From: Hyphomicrobiales bacterium
GTDB lineage: Bacteria > Pseudomonadota > Alphaproteobacteria > Rhizobiales > Xanthobacteraceae
Length of the DNA: 64,000 nt
Direction: 5' to 3'
NCBI GenBank assembly: GCA_021732215.1
Contig: JAKFVL010000001.1
Span: 186,001-250,000, forward strand
How positions within the stretch are numbered: position 1 is the stretch's first letter; every line of letters begins with the position of its first letter. The notes beneath the pieces are model-generated. The model was given only the letters and a program-made list of their open reading frames with translations, did not search any database and was not told the origin of the DNA. This document shows, one piece after another, positions 1-9,691 of the stretch. Both the position numbers and the translations under genes were made by a program.

Positions 1-2
1 GA

Positions 3-230
3 TACGATCTCGTCGTGCTGGACGATCCGAAGCGCGCGATCCCGCCCTATGACGCCATCGTGCTCATCTCGCCAAAGCGTGCGGAGGATAAAGCCCTGCG
101 CGATGCCCTGCTGCCGCTGATCGGCAAGATCGACGTCTCCGCGATGCGTGAAGCGAACCTGCGCGCTGGCAATGGCGAGACCCCGTCCGCCGTTGCGAAG
201 TGGCTGTGGGATCATATCCAGAGGCGATAG
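3..230 (+). CDS. C-terminal end of an OpuAC-like osmoprotectant substrate-binding protein (partial)
   Basis: The reading frame is open from base 3 and runs to a TAG stop at 228-230, so the gene begins outside the window. The 75 visible residues include DAIVLISPKRAEDKALRDAL and MREANLRA followed by a WLWDHIQ tail. This resembles the C-terminal lobe of glycine betaine/choline binding domains of the OpuAC/OsmF type, which bind quaternary ammonium compounds in the periplasm and are sometimes fused to the permease. Only the last part of the domain is seen, so ligand and fusion state cannot be judged. A palindromic repeat follows the stop codon. Confidence 0.6.
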   Translation, partial: YDLVVLDDPKRAIPPYDAIVLISPKRAEDKALRDALLPLIGKIDVSAMREANLRAGNGETPSAVAKWLWDHIQRR

Positions 231-242
231 AGAAGTTCATTT

Positions 243-355
243 CGTCATGCCCGGACTTGATCCGGGCATCCATCTCACTTTTAAAAAGCTGGATTGCCGG
301 GTCATAGGCGAGCGAAGCGGCGCCGTTCTTGGAACGGCTATGCCCGGCAATGACG
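243..355. repeat. Palindromic intergenic repeat (cgtcatgcccgg family)
   Basis: The element starts cgtcatgcccggacttgatc and ends with the inverse, cggcaatgacg, with nested shorter palindromes such as gccgttcttggaacggc. It fills the gap between two convergent genes. A related element lies at 58312-58402. Open frames across it, with peptides such as MPGLDPGIH, are repeat translations and not genes. Confidence 0.75.
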
Positions 356-362
356 AGACTTT

Positions 363-2111
363 CTACGGCGTCTTGATCAACCCGGCGTCGATCAGCAGAC
401 GATTGAACCGGCGCACCTCGGCCCCGTTCTGGCACGCATAAAACACGCCGTTGCAGCGGAGCATGATCTTCTTCTGCTCCTCGAACGACGGATCGAGCGG
501 GACGCCAGCCGCTTCCTGCACCATGATCGGAAAATACGCCGCATCCAGCGTGTCCAGCGCGGACGACAGATTGCGCGGACGGTAATTGATGCCGTCGATC
601 GCGTAATAGGTCGTGAAATAGCGCGAATCCGCATTGATCAGCCGCTGTGCCAGCGTCTTCTGATCGATGCCGGGCTCCATCAACTTCTGCGAGATTGCCG
701 GCTGGTGATCGCCGAAGCGAACGATCAGGAACGGCTCGTCCGGATAATCGCGTTTCAGCCGCGCGACAAATTCGCCATAGTCGTTGACCGTCATCGCCTG
801 CCGGCGGATGTATTCGTCGACCTCGGTCGTATTTCCGGGCGGCTTCCAGTCCGGCGTCAGTTCGGGCTTGAAGGCCGACGTCCATGGAAAGTGGTTGGCG
901 GTCAGATAGACAAACATGAACAGCGGCGATTGCGAGGGCTGCTCACGCTTGAAGATATTCAACGCCTGATCGAAATAGAACCGGTCCGGCAGTTGCTCGT
1001 CGCTGGTTCCCATGTCGGCGACATCCATGAACGTGCCGATCCCCGATGCCCGCTGGAAGGCGCGCGCTCCCAGAAAATTTCCGAAACTCGGATAGAGCGA
1101 GAACGTCTTGTAGCCGCAGCGCTGCAGCGATTGCGGCAGGCCCCGCGCGACACGGCCCGCGGTGATGCGGGTGACGTAGAATTTCAGGTCACCGAACGAG
1201 CGCGCTGATAGCCCGGTCAGGACGTTAAACTCGGTGTACCAGGTCGGCCCGCCGGTCGCCTCCGCCACAAACGTGCGCTGCTTGCCGTCGATCGACCTGA
1301 AGTGATCGGTGTAATTCGGCGGCACCTTGATTCCCGGCGCGGCCGTGACGTCGAAACTGGACTCGTCGAGCAGCATGACGATATGCGGCCGCTTGACCGT
1401 GGTGTCGCACGGCGACGTGGCCAGCATCGGTGACCGCAGATTTGCATGGGCATTCGATGCGAGGCTCAAACCATCGGGCGTCCGCGGCTCGGCCTCGATC
1501 CATCCGGTCGCCGTCAAACGTCCGACCGACACCACGCCGGAGCGCGCCAGATTCGAGATGTGGTTGACGCCCTGAAACGGTTCCCATGGCTGTTCGGGAT
1601 TAGCGAGCGACAGCGCCGCCATCGCCACGGTGACTCCGGTGAGGCCAGCAAGTGTCACGCCCCGCCTCACGCGAAACGGATCGGCGCGCCAGATCAGCCA
1701 TAGCAGGGGCACGGCAAGCACGGCCGCGACGATCAGATGCGTCTGCAATCGCGGGAAGATCGTCAGCAGGAACGAGAAGGTATCGCCGTCGATAATCAGA
1801 AAATCGAGGAAGGTCAGCGAGAGCTGCGTGATCTCGAACTTGAATCGCGACAGCGTGACCAGCACCGCGACCAGCGACAGCGACAGCGCGGCCGACACGC
1901 CGGGACGTGCGAGCATCAGCAGAAACAGGCCGTTCAGGAAAAGCCACGCTAGCAGCGACAGCGCGATCGCGAACGGACCGTACTCGGTCCGGAACAGCAG
2001 AACCAGCGCCGCGCCGTGCAGCATCACGACCATCGCGACCCGCAGGCGATAGAGCCAGATGCTTGCGGACCGGCCGCTCCAGTCTTTCCCCGGCTCGGCG
2101 ATGACGGACAT
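363..2111 (-). CDS. LTA-synthase-like sulfatase-fold membrane enzyme, copy 1
   Basis: This 582-residue protein has about five hydrophobic segments in residues 25-170 followed by a large periplasmic domain of the alkaline phosphatase/sulfatase fold. Family members of this layout move phosphoglycerol or phosphoethanolamine from a lipid to a glycan or lipid. Visible active-site elements are the metal-binding Glu in MLLDESSFD (E250), the presumed nucleophile Thr in GGPTW (T290), ANHFPW and the metal-binding FGDHQP. The substrate is not determined by sequence; periplasmic glucan modification of the OpgB type is my inference. It is a tandem paralogue of the gene at 2134-3840, with a 22-base gap, and is likely co-transcribed with it. 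The N-terminus MSVIAEPG is the first ATG of the frame. Confidence 0.8.
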   Translation of the reverse strand: MSVIAEPGKDWSGRSASIWLYRLRVAMVVMLHGAALVLLFRTEYGPFAIALSLLAWLFLNGLFLLMLARPGVSAALSLSLVAVLVTLSRFKFEITQLSLTFLDFLIIDGDTFSFLLTIFPRLQTHLIVAAVLAVPLLWLIWRADPFRVRRGVTLAGLTGVTVAMAALSLANPEQPWEPFQGVNHISNLARSGVVSVGRLTATGWIEAEPRTPDGLSLASNAHANLRSPMLATSPCDTTVKRPHIVMLLDESSFDVTAAPGIKVPPNYTDHFRSIDGKQRTFVAEATGGPTWYTEFNVLTGLSARSFGDLKFYVTRITAGRVARGLPQSLQRCGYKTFSLYPSFGNFLGARAFQRASGIGTFMDVADMGTSDEQLPDRFYFDQALNIFKREQPSQSPLFMFVYLTANHFPWTSAFKPELTPDWKPPGNTTEVDEYIRRQAMTVNDYGEFVARLKRDYPDEPFLIVRFGDHQPAISQKLMEPGIDQKTLAQRLINADSRYFTTYYAIDGINYRPRNLSSALDTLDAAYFPIMVQEAAGVPLDPSFEEQKKIMLRCNGVFYACQNGAEVRRFNRLLIDAGLIKTP

Positions 2112-2133
2112 CTGTCGCGCCCCCGTTCGCTGC

Positions 2134-3840
2134 TCAGAGATTCTTGATGAAGCCGGCGTCGATCAGAAGCCGGTTCAGCCGCCGCGCTTCCGCGCCGTCC
2201 CTGCACGCATAAAACACGCCCTTGCAGCGGAGCATCATTTTTTTCTGCTCCTCGAACGACGGGTCGAGCGGAATGCCGGCCGCCTCCTGCACGACGATCG
2301 GCAGATAGGGCGAATCAATCGTATCCATCGCACTCGCCCTGCTGACCGGCTTGAAGTTGATGGTGTCGATCGCATAGTAGGTCGCGAAATAACGCGGATT
2401 GAATTCAGCGAACTGCTTTGCGGTCGCCGCATCGTCGAGCAGCGGCTTGAGGATGCTGGACGAGAACTCCGGCTGATGATCGCCATAGCGCACGATCAGG
2501 AAAGGCTCGCCGGGAAACTGCTTCGTCAGCCGGGCAACGAAATCCTTGTAGTCGCTGGCGCTCATGCTTTGCCGCCGCAGGTATTCGTCGATCTTGGGCG
2601 CGTTGCCGGGATCGCGCCACTCCGGCGTCAGTTCGGGGCGCAGCCGGTTTTGCCACGGAAAATGGTTGGCGCCGAGATAGACGTACATGAACTGCGGCGT
2701 GCCGGGTTCTTCTTGCGCCATCAGCCGCAAGGCGTTGTCGTAGAAGAAGCGATCGGGCTCGAGGCCTTTCGCGCCGAGCTGCCGCGCATCGTAGAAACGC
2801 TGGATACCGGCCGTGGTGTGAAACTGGCGCGCATTCATGAACGCGCCCTGCGCCGGATAGAGCGTGGTGGTGCTGTACCCGCACCGCCGCAGCGCCAGCG
2901 GCAGACCGCGCTCGATCCGTCCGGCGGCGATCAGCGTGACGAAGTAGGAGAAGCGGCCGAACGAACGTGACGACAGCCCGGCCAACACGTTGTATTCCGC
3001 AGCCCAGCTTGCGCCGCCGCTGGTCTCCACAACGAACTTGCGCGCCTTGCCATCGGACGACAGGAAATGACTGCCGTAACCGGGTGGCACCTTGATCCCC
3101 TCGGCCTGGCGAATGTCGAAGCTCGACTCGTCATGGATCATGACGATGTGCGGCCGCCGCCCGGCGGGCTGGCAGGAGTCCTCCAGTGGCACCCGCAGCC
3201 GCTCGGCGGCTGATGAATCGGACTCCATCAGCCCATGCTGGCGCAGCTCCGACACCGCGGAAACGCCCGACCGGACGAATTTCGAGACGTAGCCGCCGCG
3301 CAGATAGCCCTCCCACGGATCGTCCGGCGAGAGCGCTTCGAGCCCGAACAGACCGGCAAGACAGACGGCCGCAATCCCCGACGCCACCAGCCGACGGATC
3401 CGGAACGGATCGAGCCGCCACAGAAGCACACCGGCGGGAACTGCCGCCAGCGCGAGCCCCAGCACCGGCCAGGTCAGCTTCGGCATGATGGTGAACAGGA
3501 AAGCAATGGTATCGCGGTCGATCACCAGCAGATCGACGAAATTGACCGTCATCTGCATGACGTCGTGCTTCAGCCGCGACAGCAGCACCAGGATCACGAC
3601 CATCCCGAGCGAAAGCGCGCTTGATAAGGCCGGACGGCGCAGGATGACCAGCCAGAGGCCGTTCACCAGCCCCCAGGCCAGCGCGAAGAACAGCCGGTGG
3701 CTGAAATTCGGCTCGGTCAACATCATCAGAGTCAGCGCAGCGAGATGCGGCCAGGCGACCACGAGTGTCCGCCAGAAGCCGATCGGCCGGGCACCGCCGA
3801 GGGTCTGAACCGAGGGAACTGAGGTCGGCGGAAGCGCCAT
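2134..3840 (-). CDS. LTA-synthase-like sulfatase-fold membrane enzyme, copy 2
   Basis: This 568-residue paralogue of the downstream gene has the same layout: about five membrane segments in residues 25-170, then a periplasmic sulfatase-fold domain. Shared landmarks are HDESSFD (metal-binding E238), GANHFPW, RYGDHQPEFS and a near-identical C-terminus containing PLDPSFEEQKK. The expected nucleophile position reads GGASW (S278), where the other copy has GGPTW. Serine is the nucleophile in some relatives of the wider alkaline phosphatase superfamily, whereas LTA synthases use threonine, so the two copies may differ in chemistry or substrate. It is the first gene of the pair. Phosphoglycerol or phosphoethanolamine transfer is inferred from the fold, not proven. 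Confidence 0.8.
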   Translation of the reverse strand: MALPPTSVPSVQTLGGARPIGFWRTLVVAWPHLAALTLMMLTEPNFSHRLFFALAWGLVNGLWLVILRRPALSSALSLGMVVILVLLSRLKHDVMQMTVNFVDLLVIDRDTIAFLFTIMPKLTWPVLGLALAAVPAGVLLWRLDPFRIRRLVASGIAAVCLAGLFGLEALSPDDPWEGYLRGGYVSKFVRSGVSAVSELRQHGLMESDSSAAERLRVPLEDSCQPAGRRPHIVMIHDESSFDIRQAEGIKVPPGYGSHFLSSDGKARKFVVETSGGASWAAEYNVLAGLSSRSFGRFSYFVTLIAAGRIERGLPLALRRCGYSTTTLYPAQGAFMNARQFHTTAGIQRFYDARQLGAKGLEPDRFFYDNALRLMAQEEPGTPQFMYVYLGANHFPWQNRLRPELTPEWRDPGNAPKIDEYLRRQSMSASDYKDFVARLTKQFPGEPFLIVRYGDHQPEFSSSILKPLLDDAATAKQFAEFNPRYFATYYAIDTINFKPVSRASAMDTIDSPYLPIVVQEAAGIPLDPSFEEQKKMMLRCKGVFYACRDGAEARRLNRLLIDAGFIKNL

Positions 3841-3942
3841 CGAGGGGACGCAAACTACGCCCGGCGCGGGTTTGGCCTTGCGCTGGCGACGGCCAGAAGG
3901 CGAACGGCGCGGCCGGAAATGCCACCGTGTCGCAGAACCGTA

Positions 3943-3957
3943 ATGTAACCGTCACAT
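3943..3957. promoter_or_regulatory. Possible operator (imperfect palindrome) upstream of the sulfatase-like pair
   Basis: The 15-base sequence atgtaaccgtcacat is an inverted repeat with one mismatch, about 100 bases upstream of the copy-2 start codon in a 179-base gap. The sequence shows only symmetry and position. It does not match a regulator consensus that I can name with confidence; a Pho-box-like site was considered, but the half-site spacing does not fit. Confidence 0.25.
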
Positions 3958-4019
3958 CGGCGCAACTTGATCTAAAGCCGCAGGTTTACGCCGCGTTTAT
4001 TCAGCGGCGGTTCAGGCGG

Positions 4020-5129
4020 TCATGACTTTGGAGGCGACGGCGATGCCGGGGCGCTGACAGGCGCTATCCGATTGCGAAACAGGCTCTGTCCGAAGGCGAT
4101 GCCCGGATGCTCGACCCAACGCAAGAGCAGATAGGCCAGCGGCACGATCGCCAGCACCGATAGCAGGAAGACCGCGACCATCGTGACAGGGAATGACATT
4201 CCAGACTGAAGGAGCGAGGCAATCACGTTCCTGACCTCCGCCCGGTCCAGCACAAGCAGTGTCAGCGGATGCAGCAGATAGAATCCGTATGAAACCCGGC
4301 CAAGGAACCGTGCCGGCCGGCTCGCAAGTCCGGGCCCTACATTATTGAAAGCGGCCAGCGCTATCATGATTCCCGCGCAGGCCGTCGCAACCAGCGTTCC
4401 CCAGTGCGACGTCCATCCGAGCAGCGGAAAACATGCGAAAAACATGAACATCGCGGCGATAAACGCGGCCGTGGCGCGCACGCGGGACAGACCCGCGAAC
4501 CATCGTTCTCCCGCGACGGCGACGATCATGCCGAGCATGAACGCATGCAAGCCAAGCGTCGGAGTGCCGATCAAGCGATTGAAGGATCCAACGAACGACA
4601 ATGCCGTGAACGCAGCGAGGAGCGCCCAGAGTGCGATCACCCCAACACGCCGATAGGCAAGATAAGCGGCAACAATGACCGGAGCGGCCAGGAGTTCGAC
4701 CTGGAGTGTCCACATGACGCCGTTCATGCTGGTGTCGAGCAGAAGCAAATTCTTCAGGACGACCAGAGGGTCGATCACGGCATTCCCGAAGAGAGATCGT
4801 CCGGTGACAGCCGTGATGACGACGATAAGCAGGATCGTTGCGATCGAAGCAGGATAGATGCGAAAAACACGCGCAATCAGAAACCGGAGGATCGGGTGCT
4901 CTCCTCTCCGATAGCGTTCAAGCGAAAAGAACAGCACAAACCCGCTGATCACAAAGAACATCAGCACCGCACTGTCGCCCTTGCCGAAAGTGCGCAGCAC
5001 ATTATACGCGGGCAGATGTTGAGCGAACGGCGCGAAAGCGCCCAGCACATGGCCGAATGCCACCATGCCGGCGGCGAGGCCGCGCAAGGATTCGACGCGG
5101 CCAAAAAATTTCGGCAGTGCGGCGATCAT
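4020..5129 (-). CDS. Acyltransferase-3 family membrane protein
   Basis: This 369-residue protein of about ten membrane helices matches the acyltransferase-3 (OafA/YrhL-like) family, which adds acetyl or other acyl groups to envelope polysaccharides. Near the N-terminus RVESLRGLAAGMVAFGHVLG holds the conserved Arg-Glu and the catalytic-type His. FFVISGFVLFFSLERYR and a C-terminal YGFYLLHPL are also typical. The substrate cannot be read from the sequence. It lies upstream of the two sulfatase-like genes on the same strand with a 179-base gap, which suggests a common role in glycan decoration without proving one operon. Codon use seems somewhat more relaxed than in the neighbouring ilvC. Confidence 0.85.
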   Translation of the reverse strand: MIAALPKFFGRVESLRGLAAGMVAFGHVLGAFAPFAQHLPAYNVLRTFGKGDSAVLMFFVISGFVLFFSLERYRRGEHPILRFLIARVFRIYPASIATILLIVVITAVTGRSLFGNAVIDPLVVLKNLLLLDTSMNGVMWTLQVELLAAPVIVAAYLAYRRVGVIALWALLAAFTALSFVGSFNRLIGTPTLGLHAFMLGMIVAVAGERWFAGLSRVRATAAFIAAMFMFFACFPLLGWTSHWGTLVATACAGIMIALAAFNNVGPGLASRPARFLGRVSYGFYLLHPLTLLVLDRAEVRNVIASLLQSGMSFPVTMVAVFLLSVLAIVPLAYLLLRWVEHPGIAFGQSLFRNRIAPVSAPASPSPPKS

Positions 5130-5210
5130 GGCTGACGATCACGTTAGCGGTCTATCAAACGTCCCGCGTAAACATTGGTAGTCCGATCAATATAGGATCG
5201 AACCACCAAC

Positions 5211-5260
5211 GCCTTTATTTCTTCGTCTTGTCGACCGGCGAACCTTTCTTGATCATCCAG
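5211..5260 (-). pseudogene. Remnant of a second ilvC 3' end
   Basis: On the minus strand this segment reads MIKKGSPVDKTKK followed by TAA. The intact ilvC ends [13 protein letters not shown]. The nucleotide match is strong but imperfect over about 45 bases, with many changes at third codon positions. It is therefore a diverged copy of the last 14 or so codons and stop of ilvC, lying about 90 bases downstream of the equivalent site. It has no start codon and no upstream coding part. An allele-replacement scar is the simplest reading. Confidence 0.75.
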
Positions 5261-5280
5261 ATCGCGCTTGCGCGATCTGG
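5257..5280 (-). other. Perfect hairpin downstream of ilvC
   Basis: The sequence ccagatcgcg-cttg-cgcgatctgg is a perfect 10-base-pair inverted repeat with a 4-base loop, 24 bases after the ilvC stop codon. It could act as a 3' RNA stabiliser or a weak terminator. No T-run follows on the minus strand, so an intrinsic terminator is not supported. Confidence 0.5.
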
Positions 5281-5304
5281 CAATCAGAAATCGTGGATCA
5301 AGCC

Positions 5305-6387
<1,083 letters not shown>

Positions 6388-6449
6388 CTAGAGCGACCGT
6401 GGGGTCCAGACAAGCCCGAAAGCCCCTCCGGACGGTGACTTTGTGCATG

Positions 6450-6611
6450 GCAATGCCGCGGTTCGGAAACCCCCAGCACCCGCTGCGATCCCGAAAGGGA
6501 TTTCCGAACCAAAGCGGCATTGCAAATCAAAGTGGCCAGTGCCCTTCCCAAATCCGAAGTTCGTCCGGAGGGATCAGCGAGTTCAGCGAACTTCGGATTT
6601 GAGGACACTGG
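6450..6611. repeat. Pair of palindromic elements upstream of ilvC (locus 1 of 3)
   Basis: Two adjacent hairpins fill much of the 306-base gap between ilvC and the LysE-family gene. The first, 6450-6523, pairs gcaatgccgc with gcggcattgc and ggttcggaaa with tttccgaacc. The second, 6536-6611, pairs ccagtg with cactgg and aaatccgaagttcg with cgaacttcggattt. The core gaagttcg also occurs in the pairs at 9692-9855 and 45699-45867. The rest of the gap holds the ilvC leader and its Shine-Dalgarno; I see no confident promoter. Confidence 0.85.
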
Positions 6612-6630
6612 CAATGCCGCAGCTTTCTCC

Positions 6631-7233
6631 TTAACGCTCCGCCAGAACCGGATAGAGCGAGGCCAGAAGCAGGACTGCCATGGTCACGTTGAAGACGCGG
6701 ATCGCGCGGGGCGAGCGGAGCAGCGATTGCAAGGCGGCCCCCATCACCAGCCAGCTCAACGCGGACGAGAGCGTCGCGGCAAACACGACCGCCGCCAGAA
6801 GCGCGATATTCCATGGGAAAGCGGCAACCGCCGCATAGGTCGAGATCGAGCTGACCGCAACGACCCATCCCTTGACGTTGGCCAACTGAAACAGCGCCGC
6901 TTCGCCGAACCTCTGTGGCCTGCCGTCTCTCCCCGACCGGCCGTCCGACGGGCGCGCGGTCGCAATCCGATAGGCGAAATAGATCAGGTAGGCCGCGCCG
7001 CCATATTTGAGCAGCGTTTGCAGCAGCGGATATCTGGCGAACACGGCGCCCAGCCCTACGCCGACCGAAGTGAACAGCAGCAGATAGCCGATCGTCACAC
7101 CTGCCACATGACGAAGCGACGCAGCGATGCCGTGATTGAGTCCCGACGCCATCAGCATGATATTGTTTGGGCCGGGCGTGAAACTCGCGGCGAAAATAAA
7201 CACGATGAACGCGATGAAAATCTGTTGCGACAT
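6631..7233 (-). CDS. LysE/RhtB-family amino acid or amine exporter
   Basis: The 200-residue product begins MSQQIFIAFIVFIFAASFTP, with the family signature FTPGPNNIMLMASGLNHG, and contains five to six membrane helices. LysE/RhtB proteins export amino acids and related metabolites from the cytoplasm. I chose the ATG at 7233 because it opens directly on the first helix; a longer frame begins inside the upstream gene. It follows the PLP decarboxylase with a 22-base gap, so the two are probably one transcript, and export of the decarboxylation product is a reasonable inference. The substrate is unknown. Confidence 0.85.
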   Translation of the reverse strand: MSQQIFIAFIVFIFAASFTPGPNNIMLMASGLNHGIAASLRHVAGVTIGYLLLFTSVGVGLGAVFARYPLLQTLLKYGGAAYLIYFAYRIATARPSDGRSGRDGRPQRFGEAALFQLANVKGWVVAVSSISTYAAVAAFPWNIALLAAVVFAATLSSALSWLVMGAALQSLLRSPRAIRVFNVTMAVLLLASLYPVLAER

Positions 7234-7255
7234 GATGTGCTGACGGACGTCCTGA

Positions 7256-8671
7256 CTAGCGCGCGAGCCGGTTGGCGATCTCGACGATTGCCTCGAACGC
7301 CGTATCCGCATCGGCTTGCGTCATATCGAACGAGCCGGCCTGAAACCGGATCACGGACTGCCCATCCACTTTCGTCTGCGTCAGGTATATGCGGCCGTCG
7401 TCGTTGATGGCGCCGACCAGCTTGAGGTTGTGCGCATCGAGATCGGCAATGCCCTTCGGCTCATGCCGGAACGAAAACAGCGACAGCATCGGCGGCGTCG
7501 TAATACGGAAACCAGCCGTCGCCGCCAGACGCGACGCGACACCCTCTGACCATCCGACATGGTTGCGGATCATTGTGCGCAGACCTTCGAGACCGTAGGC
7601 CCGCAGCAGGAACCAGATCTTCAGCGCGCGGAAACGCCGTCCCAGCGGCACCGACCATTCGGAATAATTGATGATGCCATCGTGGCCCTGGGTTTTCAGA
7701 AACTCCGGCTGGATCGCCAGCGTTTTCACCAGACTGTCCGGATCGCGCAGAAAGTGCGCCGAACAATCGAACTGCGCGCCGAGCCATTTGTGCGGATTGA
7801 ACACCACGGAGTCCGCCTGCTCCACGCCAGACCAGAAATGCCGGAATTCCGGGCAGATCATGGCTGATCCGGCCCACGCCGCATCGACATGCACATAGAG
7901 CCCGTGACGGCGAGCCACGCCGCAAACGGCCGCCACATCGTCGGTACCGCCGGTGCTGGTGCCGCCGACGGACGCGATGAGTCCTGCAGGCAGCAAGCCA
8001 GCTTTCTTGTCGGCAACGATCGCGGCTTCCAGCGCGGCCGAGTCCATGCCGCGCAGCTCGCCCGTCACCGGAATTCGGATCAGGTTGTCTTCGCCGATGC
8101 CCGCGACCCAGATCGCGCGATCGATCGAGGTGTGAACCTGTCCCGAGCAGTAAATCCGCAGCGGATTCTGCCCCGCCAGACCGGCCTTGTTGCCCGACCA
8201 TTTCAGCGTGCGCTCACGCATCACGAGAACGGCAGCGAGCGTCGCCGAGGACGCCGAGTCCTGAATCACGCCGCTGAAACTGTCCGGCAGCCCGAGCGCA
8301 CGCCGCAGCCAGTCGAGCACGCGCGTCTCAAGCTCAGTCGCGGCGGGAGAGGTTTGCCACAGCATGCATTGCGCAGCCATCGCCGACACAAGTTGCTCGG
8401 CGACGATTGACGCCGGCGCGGCATTGGCCGGGAAATAAGCAAAGAAGCGCGGATGCTGCCAGTGTGTCATGCCGGGCAGGATGACCTTCTCGAAGTCGGC
8501 GAAGATCGCATCCATCGGCTCGGGCATTTCCGGAGCGATTTCCGGGATCGCATTGAAGATCGCGCCCGGACTGGTCTGCGCCCGCACAGGACGGTCGCGC
8601 AAACCATCGCGATAATCCGCGCTCCAGTCGGCGGCCTTGTGGCTCCAGTTGCGGAATTCGTTGTCTTTCAT
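7256..8671 (-). CDS. PLP-dependent group II amino acid decarboxylase (aromatic-amino-acid type)
   Basis: This 471-residue protein matches the length and motifs of the group II decarboxylases: HWQHPRFFAYFPANAAPASI near the N-terminus, SASSATLAA, HVDAAWAGSA with the cofactor-stacking Asp, and NPHKWL with the PLP lysine at about residue 295. The family removes the alpha-carboxyl group of amino acids such as tryptophan, tyrosine, DOPA or, in other clades, aspartate. The pattern looks closest to aromatic-L-amino-acid decarboxylase, but the specificity residues cannot be settled by eye. It is transcribed ahead of the LysE-family exporter, which suggests production and export of an amine. Confidence 0.88.
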   Translation of the reverse strand: MKDNEFRNWSHKAADWSADYRDGLRDRPVRAQTSPGAIFNAIPEIAPEMPEPMDAIFADFEKVILPGMTHWQHPRFFAYFPANAAPASIVAEQLVSAMAAQCMLWQTSPAATELETRVLDWLRRALGLPDSFSGVIQDSASSATLAAVLVMRERTLKWSGNKAGLAGQNPLRIYCSGQVHTSIDRAIWVAGIGEDNLIRIPVTGELRGMDSAALEAAIVADKKAGLLPAGLIASVGGTSTGGTDDVAAVCGVARRHGLYVHVDAAWAGSAMICPEFRHFWSGVEQADSVVFNPHKWLGAQFDCSAHFLRDPDSLVKTLAIQPEFLKTQGHDGIINYSEWSVPLGRRFRALKIWFLLRAYGLEGLRTMIRNHVGWSEGVASRLAATAGFRITTPPMLSLFSFRHEPKGIADLDAHNLKLVGAINDDGRIYLTQTKVDGQSVIRFQAGSFDMTQADADTAFEAIVEIANRLAR

Positions 8672-8684
8672 ACCTCACTCCATC

Positions 8685-8784
8685 CCCTCATCCTGAGGAG
8701 CGCGTCAGCGCGTCTCGAAGGAGTGAGGCCGGTATCTGGCCTCATGGTTCGAGACGACTGCTGCGCAGTCTCCTCACCATGAGG
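8685..8784. repeat. Two-unit palindromic repeat (cctcatcctgaggagc family)
   Basis: Unit a (8685-8729) runs from ccctcatcctgaggagc to cgtctcgaaggagtgagg. Unit b (8739-8784) runs from cctcatggttcgagacg to ctcctcaccatgagg, in the opposite orientation. A 9-base spacer separates them. The element fills the gap between the decarboxylase start and the end of the DMT exporter. The same two-unit design occurs at 60275-60372 and inside uvrD at 42367-42518. Confidence 0.85.
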
Positions 8785-8790
8785 GTCTTC

Positions 8791-9669
8791 TCACGATGCG
8801 ACACGCGGCAGCGTTCGCGCCCGTCCATAGAACAGCATGATGGCGATGCCCAGAACCACCGTGATCATCCCGGCCAGCCGCAACGGCCCGAACCGTTCGC
8901 CGAACACCACCGAGGACGACAGCGATCCGACGAACGGCACAAGCAATGCAAAGGGAACGACCTGTGCGGCGGTGTAATCACGCAGCAACCCGCCCCACAG
9001 CCGGTAGGCCAGACTGGTCGTCAACGCACCCATGAAAATCACGCTGGCGATGCCGGTAAACGACAGGTTTTCCAGGGATTGCCATGCCGGCTGCACGCCA
9101 TCAGTGAACGGCACCAATGCGAGAAGCGGCAGCGCTGATATCAGAAACAGCCACGAGAACAGATCGAACATCGGAACGTCGCGCGCCTTGCGCAGCATCA
9201 GATTGCCGATCGCGAACATGACGGGGCACGTCATCAGGATCGCAAACGCGCCGATGCTGAAGTCATAGCCGACCGTTCCGCAGATCATCAGAAGGCCAAC
9301 GGTTGCGATACCGATCCCGATGACCTGGGCGCGCGTCGGAATTTCGCGAAACGCAATGATCGCGAACGCGACGGTAAACAGCGCCTGGCTTTGTACAATG
9401 ACGCTCATCAGACCGACTGGGACGCTGTGAACAATAGCGTAGGACTGCGCCAGAAACTGAAGCGTGAACAGCGGCAGGCTGATGCCAATCAGAACCATCC
9501 ATGAAACGTTGGGCCGGGGCAGAAACAGGCACGGCACCGACGCGATGGCAAAACGCACGCCGTTCATCAGCGCCGGCGACAGCTCGTCGAGTGCGAGCCG
9601 GCTGGCGATGAAGCCAAGCCCCCAGACCACGGCGACCAGAACCGCCAGCGCGATATCGACCGGCTTCAT
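8791..9669 (-). CDS. EamA-family (drug/metabolite) transporter
   Basis: The 292-residue protein shows about ten short hydrophobic helices arranged as two EamA repeats, the layout of DMT-superfamily exporters in the inner membrane. Visible family features are AVVWGLGFIASRLAL at the N-terminus and ALLVPFVGSLSSSVVFGERF in the second repeat. Substrates of this family range from amino acids to purines and drugs and cannot be assigned here. It is monocistronic in appearance, with a two-unit repeat at its 3' end and paired palindromes upstream of its start. Confidence 0.85.
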   Translation of the reverse strand: MKPVDIALAVLVAVVWGLGFIASRLALDELSPALMNGVRFAIASVPCLFLPRPNVSWMVLIGISLPLFTLQFLAQSYAIVHSVPVGLMSVIVQSQALFTVAFAIIAFREIPTRAQVIGIGIATVGLLMICGTVGYDFSIGAFAILMTCPVMFAIGNLMLRKARDVPMFDLFSWLFLISALPLLALVPFTDGVQPAWQSLENLSFTGIASVIFMGALTTSLAYRLWGGLLRDYTAAQVVPFALLVPFVGSLSSSVVFGERFGPLRLAGMITVVLGIAIMLFYGRARTLPRVAS

Positions 9670-9691
9670 GAGATCAGGGGCTTCATGGGAA

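Noticed and set aside
148-441. Plus-strand frame containing MPGLDPGIH
   Set aside because: It is a translation of a dispersed palindromic repeat and overlaps the sulfatase-like gene end on the other strand.
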